Assembly: GCF_002934545.1 (NCBI RefSeq)
Contig: NZ_PTJA01000014.1
Span: forward strand, 1-64,000
Length of the DNA stretch: 64,000 nt
Origin: Lacrimispora xylanisolvens
GTDB lineage: Bacteria > Bacillota > Clostridia > Lachnospirales > Lachnospiraceae
Reading direction: 5' to 3'
Part shown: positions 7,388-15,885 of the stretch, one piece after another
How the letters are laid out: the number at the start of each line of letters is the position of its first letter
Position numbering within the stretch: the first letter of the stretch is position 1
Program-made: the position numbers and the translations under genes
Notes under the pieces: generated by a model
The model's database searches: none
The model's input: the letters and a program-made list of their open reading frames with translations, nothing else
Told to the model about the DNA's origin: nothing

Positions 7388-8365
7388 ATGGCAACCCTTA
7401 AAGATGTGGCAGAACGGGCAGAAGTTACGGTCACCACTGTCTCAAGAGTCATTAATAACCGGGGCTATATCAGTGAGCAGACCAGAAAAAAAGTTTATGA
7501 TGTTATGAAGGAGCTTAATTATCAGCCCAATGAACTGGCACGGTCTCTTTCCATGCAAAGAACCAATACCATCGGAATTATTGTCCCTCACATTGTCCAC
7601 CCGTATTTTGCCAAGCTCATCAGCAACTTAGAAAACGCAGCCGCCAACAAAGGCTACAAAATATTGCTGTGCAATTCCAAAGCAAAGAATGAAAAGGAAC
7701 TGGAATACATCCAGATGTGTAAGAGCAACCGGGTATCGGGGATTGTACTGTGCAGCCGAAACGTGGATATTGAAGAGATGAAGAATTTAGACATTCCTGT
7801 CATTACCATAGAACGTAACTTGGAAGCAGGAACCGTGGGAATTCAGTGTGACAACTATCAGGGAGGCTGTCTGGCGACGGAACATTTAATATCCTCAGGC
7901 TGTAAGAATCTGCTTCATTTAAGCGGGATTAAAAATGAAAACATGCCGGCGGATGCCAGAGCGGAAGGATTTATTGCTGTCTGTGAAAAGCACGGAGTGC
8001 GGCACCGGGAAGTGATGGCTACCAGCACCATTTACAATACTCTGGATTATCATGAGCACATCAGAAAAGCCATTGAGGAAGATCCTTTCGTAGACGGTAT
8101 CTTTGCCAGCAGTGATCTGATTGCTGCCCAGACCATTCAGATCTGCGCTGAGATGAATCTGTCCATACCCGGACAGATCCGGCTGGTTGGTTTTGACGAT
8201 GTGGATATTGCCAGACTGACAACTCCCACAATTACCACCATCAGACAGCCGGTCAGAGAGATGGCGGAATGGGCAATCGAATTTATACAAAGAAGTCTGG
8301 ATCATGAAGCAGTTCCGGAACAGTTTAAGCTGCCGGTTACACTAGTAAAAAGAAACTCCACATAA
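7388..8365 (+). CDS. LacI-family transcriptional regulator of island B
   Basis: A 325-residue regulator. Residues 1-45 are a canonical LacI helix-turn-helix (LKDVAERAEVTVTTVSRVIN), with a normal hinge LNYQPNELARSL and a sensor domain from residue 58 (TIGIIVPHIVHPYF) to LVGFDDVDIARLTTPTITT. GGGAGGAG precedes the ATG by 11 bp or less. It is closest to the binding protein, permeases, GH32 and sucrose phosphorylase genes downstream, and a strong CG-centred operator covers the promoter of that operon. It is therefore most likely the sucrose/fructo-oligosaccharide repressor, released by the imported sugar or a product. The gene is closed by its own terminator. Confidence 0.92.
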   Translation: MATLKDVAERAEVTVTTVSRVINNRGYISEQTRKKVYDVMKELNYQPNELARSLSMQRTNTIGIIVPHIVHPYFAKLISNLENAAANKGYKILLCNSKAKNEKELEYIQMCKSNRVSGIVLCSRNVDIEEMKNLDIPVITIERNLEAGTVGIQCDNYQGGCLATEHLISSGCKNLLHLSGIKNENMPADARAEGFIAVCEKHGVRHREVMATSTIYNTLDYHEHIRKAIEEDPFVDGIFASSDLIAAQTIQICAEMNLSIPGQIRLVGFDDVDIARLTTPTITTIRQPVREMAEWAIEFIQRSLDHEAVPEQFKLPVTLVKRNST

Positions 8366-8370
8366 ATAAG

Positions 8371-8407
8371 AATGACACTGGAACATAAAAGCCAGTGTCA
8401 TTTTTTT
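8371..8407 (+). terminator. Intrinsic terminator after the second LacI gene
   Basis: Perfect 11-bp stem AATGACACTGG (8371-8381) / CCAGTGTCATT (8392-8402) with a 10-nt loop, continuing into a T tract to 8407. Confidence 0.92.
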
Positions 8408-8561
8408 ATCGTCGATTGCAGAATAATTTATTATAAGCGATTGATCTATGAAATAAGCGCTTTAAGTTAAATAATAAAATAAATATCATAGATATAACAC
8501 ATAAAAATTTGGGGAAAATGCACAAAAAATAAGATTAAAAATTTGTAGATAAGACGAAAAT

Positions 8562-8601
8562 ATGTCAAGCGGTTGACATGAGGCACAGAGAGGAATATAC
8601 T
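8562..8601 (+). promoter_or_regulatory. Near-consensus promoter overlapped by a LacI-type operator (island B)
   Basis: TTGACA (8573-8578), a 17-bp spacer and TATACT (8596-8601) give a near-ideal sigma-A promoter. The -35 is the right half of TGTCAAGCGGTTGACA (8563-8578), a CG-centred dyad with one mismatched pair, extended to A/T at 8562 and 8579. Bound repressor would cover the -35, so the site is the likely target of the LacI protein encoded just upstream. The resulting 5' UTR is about 70 nt. The A+T-rich stretch 8408-8561 holds nothing else I can name. Confidence 0.8.
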
Positions 8602-8679
8602 CAGGTTACAGCATACGTAAATACGCTTCCATCAGGGAGCAGATTTTGCGGAAAATCAGAATATCAGGGAGGTATTGGA

Positions 8680-10041
8680 ATGAAACGAAATCAGGTTCTT
8701 TCATTGGGACTGGCAGCTGTTATGATGCTTACTGCAGCAGGATGTAACAGCGGAAGCAAGACGCTTGAGGGGGACGCAGGCACAACGGCAGCAGGAAGTA
8801 CAGAGGGGAGCAAAGCAGAATCATCCCAAAGCGCAGGAGCTGCGGCAAATGGAGTCACCATCACCATTTTAAACACAAAGGCAGGCATGGAGAAATTTTT
8901 TGAACCGGCGTTTGAGGATTATAAGAAAAAAACCGGAGTTACTGTGGAGATGTCTTCTATTTCAGAGGGAGATTCTCCCTACGAGGCAATTCAGAAAAGA
9001 TATGCAGCAGGTGATGCTCCTACACTTGCCATCATGGACTGCAATGATATTGTTGCACTGGCAGAACAAAAGGCCCTCCCGTTAGATGGGGAAAAGTGGG
9101 TGGCCGACGGCGGAGATAAATACGGTGTAAAGGTGGGCGGTAAGCTGTATGGCTTCCCATTCAGTCTGGAAGGCAGAGGACTTTTATTTAACAGAACCGC
9201 CATTGAAAAGACATTGGGAAGGGATTTTGATGAAAAATCCATAAAAACCCTTGATGATTTCAAAGCAATCTGCGATGAACTGGTTGCTGCAGGCATGGAA
9301 AAACCAGTCTGTATCTCCAAAGAAGACTGGTCACTGGGAGCTCATTATCTGGGACTTATGTATGAAGAACAGGATGGAACTTCCAAAGGAGCAGAAGACC
9401 TCATCGGTTCGTTAAAGGACGGATCTGCTAAGCTGACTGATAACGCAAGATTTAACAGCCTGTTTGATACCTTTGATGTGCTTATGAAATATAACATCAA
9501 TGGAAAAGATCCTCTTGCGGCTGATTACGATACGGATAATGCCTATTTTGCAGAAGGGGACGTTGCGTTCTGGTTTAACGGTAACTGGGTATGGGAAGTA
9601 GTATCCGGATTTGCAGATTCCAATTCTGAGTTTGGCATGCTTCCTGTTGTTCAGAATACAAAGGATGATAAGTTCAACACTCTGGTCAATGCGGTTGGTT
9701 CCAAACAGATTATGATTGATAAAAACGCTTCTCCGGAACAGATCCAGGCAGCGAAAGACTTTTTAAACTGGCTGGTCTATGATAAGACAGCTCAGGATAT
9801 TGTGGCAAATCAGATTCTTGCAGTCCCATGCTTTAGTACCTTCAACGCTTCCCCTGACAATAAGCTGGGGCAGGCATTAAAGGCTTACGCAGATGCAGGG
9901 CTCACCTTTGATCAGTACAACGGACTGCCTGGAGATCACTGGTCCGTATGCGGTGGTTTTGTACAGAAATATCTGGGAGGGAAAACAGACCGTGCCGGTC
10001 TTGCAGCTGACTTGGAAGGCTATTGGAAATCCAAGAAATAG
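8680..10041 (+). CDS. Sugar ABC transporter substrate-binding lipoprotein, island B
   Basis: A 453-residue family-1 solute-binding protein. It has a type II signal peptide with lipobox LTAAGC (Cys22), a Gly/Ser/Thr/Ala-rich linker to about residue 58, and a binding domain starting VTITILNTKAGMEKFFEP. The start at 8680 is preceded by GGGAGGT; an in-frame ATG at 8578 lies in the promoter itself and cannot be used. The gene context (GH32, sucrose phosphorylase) suggests sucrose or short fructo-oligosaccharides as ligand. It resembles the island F binding protein (shared segments such as LLMKYN and FFNWLV/FLNWLV), so the two transporters are probably paralogous. Confidence 0.88.
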   Translation: MKRNQVLSLGLAAVMMLTAAGCNSGSKTLEGDAGTTAAGSTEGSKAESSQSAGAAANGVTITILNTKAGMEKFFEPAFEDYKKKTGVTVEMSSISEGDSPYEAIQKRYAAGDAPTLAIMDCNDIVALAEQKALPLDGEKWVADGGDKYGVKVGGKLYGFPFSLEGRGLLFNRTAIEKTLGRDFDEKSIKTLDDFKAICDELVAAGMEKPVCISKEDWSLGAHYLGLMYEEQDGTSKGAEDLIGSLKDGSAKLTDNARFNSLFDTFDVLMKYNINGKDPLAADYDTDNAYFAEGDVAFWFNGNWVWEVVSGFADSNSEFGMLPVVQNTKDDKFNTLVNAVGSKQIMIDKNASPEQIQAAKDFLNWLVYDKTAQDIVANQILAVPCFSTFNASPDNKLGQALKAYADAGLTFDQYNGLPGDHWSVCGGFVQKYLGGKTDRAGLAADLEGYWKSKK

Positions 10042-10063
10042 GGGATAGGGAAGGAACGCTTTT

Positions 10064-10945
10064 ATGGAAAGAAATGCGATGTCCAATAAAATAAAAACAT
10101 ATATGATGTTTGCTGGTCCGGCAATGTTTTTCTTCTTTGCAGTAGTCATCATTCCATTTATCTATGGTGTGTATTTAACCTTTACCAACTGGGATGGGAT
10201 TTCAGAAAAAAAGCATCTGATCGGATTCACCAACTACATAGCAGTATTTCAGGATGGGGGATTTTGGAATGCATTGTTACTGACCCTGTCTTACGTGGCA
10301 ATCAGTACAATCCTGGTACAGGTGATTGCATTTGCGCTGGCATATTTACTGACTGGCGGGCTGAAAGGTCAGAACTTTTTTCGGGCAGGATTTTTTACAC
10401 CAAACTTAATCGGCGGGATTGTTTTAGGATTTATCTGGAAGTTTGTGTTTTCCAAAGCATTTACTGCTTTTGGAGCGATGATTTCAGCGCCGCTGTTTGA
10501 AAGTTCCTGGTTATCGGATCCCATAAAAGCGTTCTTTGCTTTAATTCTGGTTACCGTATGGCAGTATTCCGGATATATGATGCTGATCTACGTTGCAGGC
10601 TTTGTCGGAGTGCCCAAGGATTTAATAGAGGCGGCCAGTATTGATGGTTGTACCAATACACAGAGAACCAGACACATCGTAATCCCCATGATGGCCCAGT
10701 CATTTTCCATCTGTACATTTTTAACACTGACCAGATGCTTTATGGTATATGATTTAAACGTATCCTTAACAGGAGGAGAACCATATGGAAGTACGATTAT
10801 GGCGGCTCTCCATGTATATCAGAAGGCGTTTAAATCCAAACAGTACGGGTTAGGTCAGGCAGAGGCGCTGGTGCTATTCGCAGTGGTCGCAGTGGTGGCT
10901 GTCACTCAGTATTATTTAAGCAGAAAGAAGGAGGTGGAAGCGTAA
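10064..10945 (+). CDS. Sugar ABC transporter permease (MalF/UgpA type), island B
   Basis: A 293-residue membrane protein with six hydrophobic segments. The EAA loop reads EAASIDGCTNTQ at 189-200, and the LTGGEPYGSTIMAALHVYQKAF region near the C-terminus is diagnostic for this subunit. GGAAGGA about 10 bp before the ATG supports the start; ATG codons at 10064 and 10079 are both possible. Its last codon overlaps the start of the next permease (TAATG), indicating translational coupling. The intact EAA loop makes it a useful reference for the damaged island F paralogue. Confidence 0.9.
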   Translation: MERNAMSNKIKTYMMFAGPAMFFFFAVVIIPFIYGVYLTFTNWDGISEKKHLIGFTNYIAVFQDGGFWNALLLTLSYVAISTILVQVIAFALAYLLTGGLKGQNFFRAGFFTPNLIGGIVLGFIWKFVFSKAFTAFGAMISAPLFESSWLSDPIKAFFALILVTVWQYSGYMMLIYVAGFVGVPKDLIEAASIDGCTNTQRTRHIVIPMMAQSFSICTFLTLTRCFMVYDLNVSLTGGEPYGSTIMAALHVYQKAFKSKQYGLGQAEALVLFAVVAVVAVTQYYLSRKKEVEA

Positions 10946-11811
10946 TGGCGAAAGGGAGAACTGTGGTAGGAGGAAGAAAAGCAGTTTTTATGAACCTTAT
11001 GAAGCTGGTTTTATTAACAGCTGTGCTGATTTTATACATGATTCCATTTTTCCTGATTCTGATCAATTCGTTTAAGAGAAAGATTACGATTATAAAGAAT
11101 CCCCTTATGCTGGTAGATCCCAAAGGATTTTCCTTTGATAACTATAGTTCGGCGTTTCGGGAGATGAACTATGTCAGGGCGTTTGGCAACTCCTTGATAA
11201 TTACCTTTGTCAGTGTGGCCTTCATTGTCCTGTTTGCTTCCATGGCAGCATACTTCTTTGCAAGAACCAAAACCTTTGCTGCGAAATTCAGTTTTTCACT
11301 GATTGTGGCAGCTATGGTAATTCCGTTTCAGACGATTATGATTCCCCTGATATCCATTTATGGGAATATGTTTGGAATGCTGAATATGAGGTCGACTTTA
11401 ATATTCATGAATATCGGATTTGGTATGGGTCTGGCGATATTTATCTATTATGGGTTTATCCGTTCCGGGGTTCCCATTTCCCTGGAGGAAGCGGCTATTA
11501 TTGATGGCTGCACCCCTTACCAGCTGTTTTTTAAGATTGTTTTTCCACTTTTAAAGCCCACTACCGCAACCCTGATTGTTCTTGATGTCTTATGGCTGTG
11601 GAATGATTATCTTCTTCCCAGCCTGATACTGGGAAAAAAGAAATTATATACGCTGCCCTTATCAACTTATACTTTTTATGGTACGTATTCCAGTGATCTG
11701 GGGAAAATCATGGCAGGTCTGGTGCTGACCATTCTGCCAGTCATTGTTATATATCTGATTTTGCAGAAGCAGATTATCAGCGGTGTTGTAGCGGGAGCGG
11801 TAAAGGCATAG
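10945..11811 (+). CDS. Sugar ABC transporter permease (MalG/UgpE type), island B
   Basis: A 288-residue membrane protein, the second channel subunit. EAA motif EEAAIIDGCTPYQLFF lies near residues 180-195, and the C-terminus ends ISGVVAGAVKA as usual for MalG-like permeases. The start overlaps the upstream stop by one base. A strong intrinsic terminator follows immediately, so the downstream GH32 and sucrose phosphorylase genes are probably expressed at a lower level by read-through. Confidence 0.9.
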   Translation: MAKGRTVVGGRKAVFMNLMKLVLLTAVLILYMIPFFLILINSFKRKITIIKNPLMLVDPKGFSFDNYSSAFREMNYVRAFGNSLIITFVSVAFIVLFASMAAYFFARTKTFAAKFSFSLIVAAMVIPFQTIMIPLISIYGNMFGMLNMRSTLIFMNIGFGMGLAIFIYYGFIRSGVPISLEEAAIIDGCTPYQLFFKIVFPLLKPTTATLIVLDVLWLWNDYLLPSLILGKKKLYTLPLSTYTFYGTYSSDLGKIMAGLVLTILPVIVIYLILQKQIISGVVAGAVKA

Positions 11812-11816
11812 GAGAC

Positions 11817-11855
11817 AGCCCTGTGATTCCATATTCGGTAACACAGGGCTTTTTT
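11817..11855 (+). terminator. Terminator between transporter and enzyme genes of island B
   Basis: Perfect 9-bp stem AGCCCTGTG (11817-11825) / CACAGGGCT (11842-11850), 16-nt loop, then TTTTT. It stands only 35 bp before the GH32 start, and no separate promoter is obvious in between, so partial read-through is likely. Confidence 0.85.
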
Positions 11856-11889
11856 AACAGGGAGAAAGACAAAAAGAGAGGGCAGCAGG

Positions 11890-13533
11890 TTGGAAAAGAC
11901 AATTCGTATTACAGGAAAATATTTATGGATTCCCATCACTCCGGGAGCGAAAGATTCCATTGTATCTTTTTATATGGATGGCGTAAAGATTCAGGAGATG
12001 TGTATTGAAACCGGAGAAGAGAAACCACATTTCTATGCATGGTTTGATGCATCGGCGTATCAGGGCGCTGCAATGACCATAGAAGGGGATTACAAGGAAG
12101 CATGGTTTGAGAACATTGTGGTGAGAGATAAAAAACCAGTAAATCCTTCCAAAAGACCTCTGATCCATTATGCGCCTGAATTTGGGTGGCTCAATGATCC
12201 CAATGGGCTGATTTATGACAATGGAGTCTACCACATTTACCATCAGCATAATCCTTACGGAGTCAGGTGGGAGAACATGCACTGGGCTCATACCAGTACT
12301 GGTGATTTCCTGTCTTATACCCAGACGGAGGATGTTCTGTTTCCAGATGAAGAGGGACCAGCTTTTTCCGGGACAGCTATTTTGGATCAAAACAATTGCC
12401 TGGGACTGGGGGCGGAGGCAATTGCATATTATTATACTTCAGCTGGTGGACGCAGCCACTGGTCTAAGGCGCATAAGTTCACTCAGAAAGTAGCAGTAAG
12501 CACGGATCATGGAAAAACGCTTAAAAAGCTGGAAGAATCTGTTCTGCCTCATATTAATGAGGAAAACAGAGATCCAAAGGTGTTTTATCACGAAGAAAGC
12601 GGCTCTTATATTATGGTGCTTTATATCTCTGATGATACCTTCTGTTTCTTTCAGTCCAAGGATCTGATTCATTGGGAGAAGATACAGGAAATTATCATAC
12701 CGGGTATGTGGGAATGTCCGGACTTTTTTCCGCTTACCTGTGAAGAGGATGGGGTGAAAAAGTGGGCTTTGTGGTCTGCAGATGGATATTACTGTCTGGG
12801 AGATTTTAATGGGAAGTATTTTCAGGCAGAGAAGAATAAAGAGGGAGACACCATTGCCAGATATCAGCTTTATGAAATAATCACAGATGGGGAGAACAAA
12901 GCTGACCGAAACTTTGTAAGACCATATGCAGCGCAGATTTTTAAAGGGACAGGTGACCGAATTTTGCAGCTTAGCTGGATAACCAGCGTGAAAAAGGATA
13001 GGAATTACGCCGGCATTTTGTCCCTGCCTGGAGAACTGGGGCTTAGTAAAACGACTGATGGATACCGGATCTGTATCAATCCGGCAAAGGAACTGGCAAA
13101 GCTGAGAAGTGAGTCATTCAGTGAAGTTCTGGATGAGAAAGAAGAGGCATTGGCACCTTGTTTTGTCAGCCTTTATTCTGGTGAGGGTCAGGCACTGGAG
13201 ATTGAATTGACTGTTAGTGACGCCAGACAAATAAAGGGGAAAGGTGAATCCTGTCTAAAGCTGACTGTATTTGGAACCCTGTTTTCGATTGATCTTTCTA
13301 GCCGTGAAATAAAAGTGGGACCACACAGAATACCATTGAACGAGGAAAAAGAACATCATTTAAGAATTTATGCAGATTCGGATGTGTTTGAATTGTTTGC
13401 CTGCAAAGGATTGACATATGCTGTGACTGATAATGAAGGTGACAGCGTTTCAGGATCTGTGGAGATCGAGTATTCCGGGATCATGGGAGACATAAAACTT
13501 CATGTATTAAGGGAAATCAGGATAAGTGAATAG
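11890..13533 (+). CDS. GH32 beta-fructosidase (sucrose/fructan hydrolase)
   Basis: A 547-residue cytoplasmic GH32 enzyme that would hydrolyse terminal beta-fructosyl bonds of sucrose, kestose or short fructans. All family signatures are present: WLNDPNG at 100-106 (nucleophile D103), the RDPK transition-state motif at 227-230 (D228), and ECPD at 275-278 (acid/base E275), followed by the C-terminal beta-sandwich. An extra N-terminal module of about 85 residues precedes the five-bladed propeller and resembles the small beta domain found before some bacterial GH32 domains. The start is a TTG with GAGAGGG 7 bp upstream. There is no signal peptide, so the substrate must be imported first. Confidence 0.92.
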   Translation: MEKTIRITGKYLWIPITPGAKDSIVSFYMDGVKIQEMCIETGEEKPHFYAWFDASAYQGAAMTIEGDYKEAWFENIVVRDKKPVNPSKRPLIHYAPEFGWLNDPNGLIYDNGVYHIYHQHNPYGVRWENMHWAHTSTGDFLSYTQTEDVLFPDEEGPAFSGTAILDQNNCLGLGAEAIAYYYTSAGGRSHWSKAHKFTQKVAVSTDHGKTLKKLEESVLPHINEENRDPKVFYHEESGSYIMVLYISDDTFCFFQSKDLIHWEKIQEIIIPGMWECPDFFPLTCEEDGVKKWALWSADGYYCLGDFNGKYFQAEKNKEGDTIARYQLYEIITDGENKADRNFVRPYAAQIFKGTGDRILQLSWITSVKKDRNYAGILSLPGELGLSKTTDGYRICINPAKELAKLRSESFSEVLDEKEEALAPCFVSLYSGEGQALEIELTVSDARQIKGKGESCLKLTVFGTLFSIDLSSREIKVGPHRIPLNEEKEHHLRIYADSDVFELFACKGLTYAVTDNEGDSVSGSVEIEYSGIMGDIKLHVLREIRISE

Positions 13534-13548
13534 ATGGGAGCTGGATGA

Positions 13549-14967
13549 ATGGAACTGAATAATAAGATTATGTTAATTACGTATGCGGACAGTCTGGGCA
13601 GGAATTTAAAAGAACTGGATACAATTCTGCACACCTATCTGCAGAATGAAGTAGGCGGTGTGCACATTCTTCCCTTTTTTCCTTCTTCTGCAGACAGAGG
13701 CTTTGCTCCTCTGTGCTATGATCAGGTGGATGGAGAATTCGGAACATTTGAAGATATAAAAAGGATCAGCAACGATTATTATCTGATGTTTGATTTTATG
13801 GTAAATCATATTTCCAGAAACTCTGATTATTTTAAGGATTTTGAGGAAAAAAAGGAGCTTTCCGATTACAAGGAAATGTTTATCCGATATAAAGAATTCT
13901 GGGATCAGGGAGAACCAACCAAAGAAGAGGTGGATTTAATCTACAAACGAAAGCCACGGGCACCCTATACGGAGGTAACATTTAAAAACGGGGATGTGGA
14001 AAAAGTCTGGTGTACCTTTTGTGAGGAACAGATTGACCTGGATGTAAGGACAGAAACAACGAAGGAATTCATACGTAAATCCTTATCTGGCATGTGTGAG
14101 AATGGGGCCTCCATCATTCGGCTGGATGCATTTGCCTATGCTGTAAAAAAGAAAAATACCAATTGTTTTTTTGTGGAACCGGACATATGGGAGCTGCTTC
14201 ATGATATTCAGGATGTTGTGTCCTCAAAGGGAGTGGATATATTGCCTGAGATCCATGAGCATTATACCATCCAGATGAAAATTGCTAAACAGGGCTTCTG
14301 GATCTATGATTTTGCACTTCCTGTGCTGGTTTTAAATGCGCTTTATACAGGAAACGGGGTTTATTTGAAACGATGGCTTGAGATGTCTCCGAAAAAGCAG
14401 TTTACCACGCTGGATACTCATGATGGAATTGGAATTGTGGATGCCAGAGACTTAATGCCCGATGAGGCAATTGAGGAGACAAAAGAAAAAATGTTTACCA
14501 AGGGAGCCAATGTAAAAAAGATATACAATACAGCGGCTTACAACAATCTGGATATTTATCAGGTGAACACGACCTATTATTCTGCACTTGGTGACAGGGA
14601 TGATGCATATCTGCTGGCAAGAGCCATTCAGTTTTTTGCACCGGGAATTCCACAGGTGTATTATGTGGGCCTGCTTGCCGGATCCAATGATATTGAACTG
14701 ATGGAAAAGACAAAAAATGGAAGAGACATTAATCGTCACTATTACAGCCTGGAAGAAATAGCAAAAGAGACGGAACGTCCGGTTGTGAAACGACTTTTTG
14801 AGTTGATGCGTTTTAGAAATACCCACCCGGCGTTTGCTTTGGAGGGAAATATGGAAGTGAAGCTTAAAAAGGATTATCAGCTGACTATCATCCGTACCTG
14901 GGGCACCTATTATGCTGCGCTTACGGCTGATTTAAAAAGTTTTGAATTTGACATCAGCCATAATTAA
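13549..14967 (+). CDS. Sucrose phosphorylase (GH13 subfamily 18)
   Basis: A 472-residue alpha-amylase-family phosphorylase, close to the usual sucrose phosphorylase length. Seen: the N-terminal ITYADSLGRNL, the VGGVHILPFFPSSADRGF strand-1 region, nucleophile D193 in IIRLDAFAYA, acid/base E234 in ILPEIHEHY, and D292 in LDTHDGIG. It converts sucrose and phosphate to alpha-glucose-1-phosphate and fructose, saving one ATP. Related GH13_18 members act on sucrose-6-phosphate or glucosylglycerate, so the exact acceptor is inferred from the GH32 neighbour (gap 15 bp). It closes island B. Confidence 0.88.
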   Translation: MELNNKIMLITYADSLGRNLKELDTILHTYLQNEVGGVHILPFFPSSADRGFAPLCYDQVDGEFGTFEDIKRISNDYYLMFDFMVNHISRNSDYFKDFEEKKELSDYKEMFIRYKEFWDQGEPTKEEVDLIYKRKPRAPYTEVTFKNGDVEKVWCTFCEEQIDLDVRTETTKEFIRKSLSGMCENGASIIRLDAFAYAVKKKNTNCFFVEPDIWELLHDIQDVVSSKGVDILPEIHEHYTIQMKIAKQGFWIYDFALPVLVLNALYTGNGVYLKRWLEMSPKKQFTTLDTHDGIGIVDARDLMPDEAIEETKEKMFTKGANVKKIYNTAAYNNLDIYQVNTTYYSALGDRDDAYLLARAIQFFAPGIPQVYYVGLLAGSNDIELMEKTKNGRDINRHYYSLEEIAKETERPVVKRLFELMRFRNTHPAFALEGNMEVKLKKDYQLTIIRTWGTYYAALTADLKSFEFDISHN

Positions 14968-14989
14968 AAGAGGAAGCTGGTTCTCTGCG

Positions 14990-15018
14990 TTGACAAATGC
15001 CCTCCGCCTCAGTAAGAT
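14990..15018 (+). promoter_or_regulatory. Promoter of the HD-domain gene
   Basis: TTGACA (14990-14995), a 17-bp spacer and TAAGAT (15013-15018), ending 33 bp before the start codon. Confidence 0.65.
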
Positions 15019-15051
15019 AAATACAGAATAAATAAGGAGGGCTCTCAACGG

Positions 15052-15540
15052 ATGAATACCATAAACAGTGTGATTGAAAAGATGATGGATTATTATAAAG
15101 GCGATCCAAAGAGGATTCAGCATTTTATGAAAGTATACCAGTTTGGTAAGCTGATTGGAGAAGAAGTAGGGCTTGATGCCAGGAAGCAGCGGGTACTGGA
15201 AACAGCCTGTGTGGTTCATGATATCGGTATTAAGGCAAGCGAAGAAAAATATCACAGCAGCGCAGGCAATTATCAGGAGCTGGAAGGACCGCCCATTGCA
15301 AGAGATCTTCTTGCGTCTCTTGATTATTCACCGGAAGAGATTGACCGGATCTGCTGGCTGGTAGGTCACCATCATACATACAAAAATATAGAAGGTGAGG
15401 ATTATCAGATTCTTGTGGAAGCTGATTTTCTTGTCAATGCATGGGAGGATGGGATGTCTCGGGAGGCAGTTGAGAATGTCAGGAAGAAGATATTTGCAAC
15501 ATCACCAGGAATCCGAATGTTTGAAACCATGTATATGTAA
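15052..15540 (+). CDS. HD-domain metal-dependent phosphohydrolase
   Basis: A 162-residue cytoplasmic protein with the HD-superfamily pattern: a first His in RIQHFMKV, the HD doublet in ACVVHDIGIKA, paired His in LVGHHHTYK, and a final Asp in VEADFLVN. Such proteins hydrolyse phosphate esters (often nucleotides) with divalent metals; no substrate can be assigned. AAGGAGG lies 11 bp before the ATG, a long but acceptable spacing. It has its own promoter and no functional link to the islands on either side. Confidence 0.8.
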   Translation: MNTINSVIEKMMDYYKGDPKRIQHFMKVYQFGKLIGEEVGLDARKQRVLETACVVHDIGIKASEEKYHSSAGNYQELEGPPIARDLLASLDYSPEEIDRICWLVGHHHTYKNIEGEDYQILVEADFLVNAWEDGMSREAVENVRKKIFATSPGIRMFETMYM

Positions 15541-15885
15541 AGAATATCTGGCTGGGATGAATTTCTTAAAAATTGTATATGATAAATTAAGGATTGAATA
15601 TACACGTTTTTATAATTTTATGTAATAATAGTGTTGAAACGGATGGAGATCTGCTGGGTGATATCATGAACGATGCTGTGACATAAAGTTTTGACACTAT
15701 CAATTTAAAACAATAAATAGGGTTGTTGCATTATAGTAACGGGAAATAAGTGATAAGTGGCTGACTATAAAAAAGCGTTAGGATACAGTCATGAAATCAA
15801 TCTCCTTTATTACTTTATTTGCAGCATCCCTTTTTTATTTTATTTGCATCATACATAAAAAATATTTCCCATAAGGAGACCTGTT
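15541..15885 (+). other. 345-bp non-coding gap before the AraC-type sensor
   Basis: A+T-rich, with no supported gene or stable RNA. A tentative promoter is TTGACA (15691-15696) with a 17-bp spacer and TAAATA (15714-15719), which would give the sensor gene a leader of about 165 nt. The last 60 bp are pyrimidine-rich. TAAGGAGA precedes the ATG at 15886. Confidence 0.45.

Noticed and set aside
7041-7508. A 155-codon plus-strand frame bridging islands A and B
   Set aside because: It overlaps the end of the putative glycosidase and the start of the LacI gene, both of which have strong family and ribosome-site support.
8444-8493. Inverted repeat ATCTATGA / TCATAGAT and a nearby AAGCGCTT palindrome
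   Set aside because: The arms are only 8 bp and 34 bp apart in A+T-rich DNA upstream of a better operator; likely chance.
8578-8679. Upstream extension of the island B binding protein
   Set aside because: The ATG at 8578 lies in the -35 region of the promoter, so that start cannot be transcribed; the signal peptide and ribosome site place the start at 8680.
11923-12390. A 155-codon minus-strand frame
   Set aside because: Fully covered by the GH32 gene, including its catalytic motif; no start signal.
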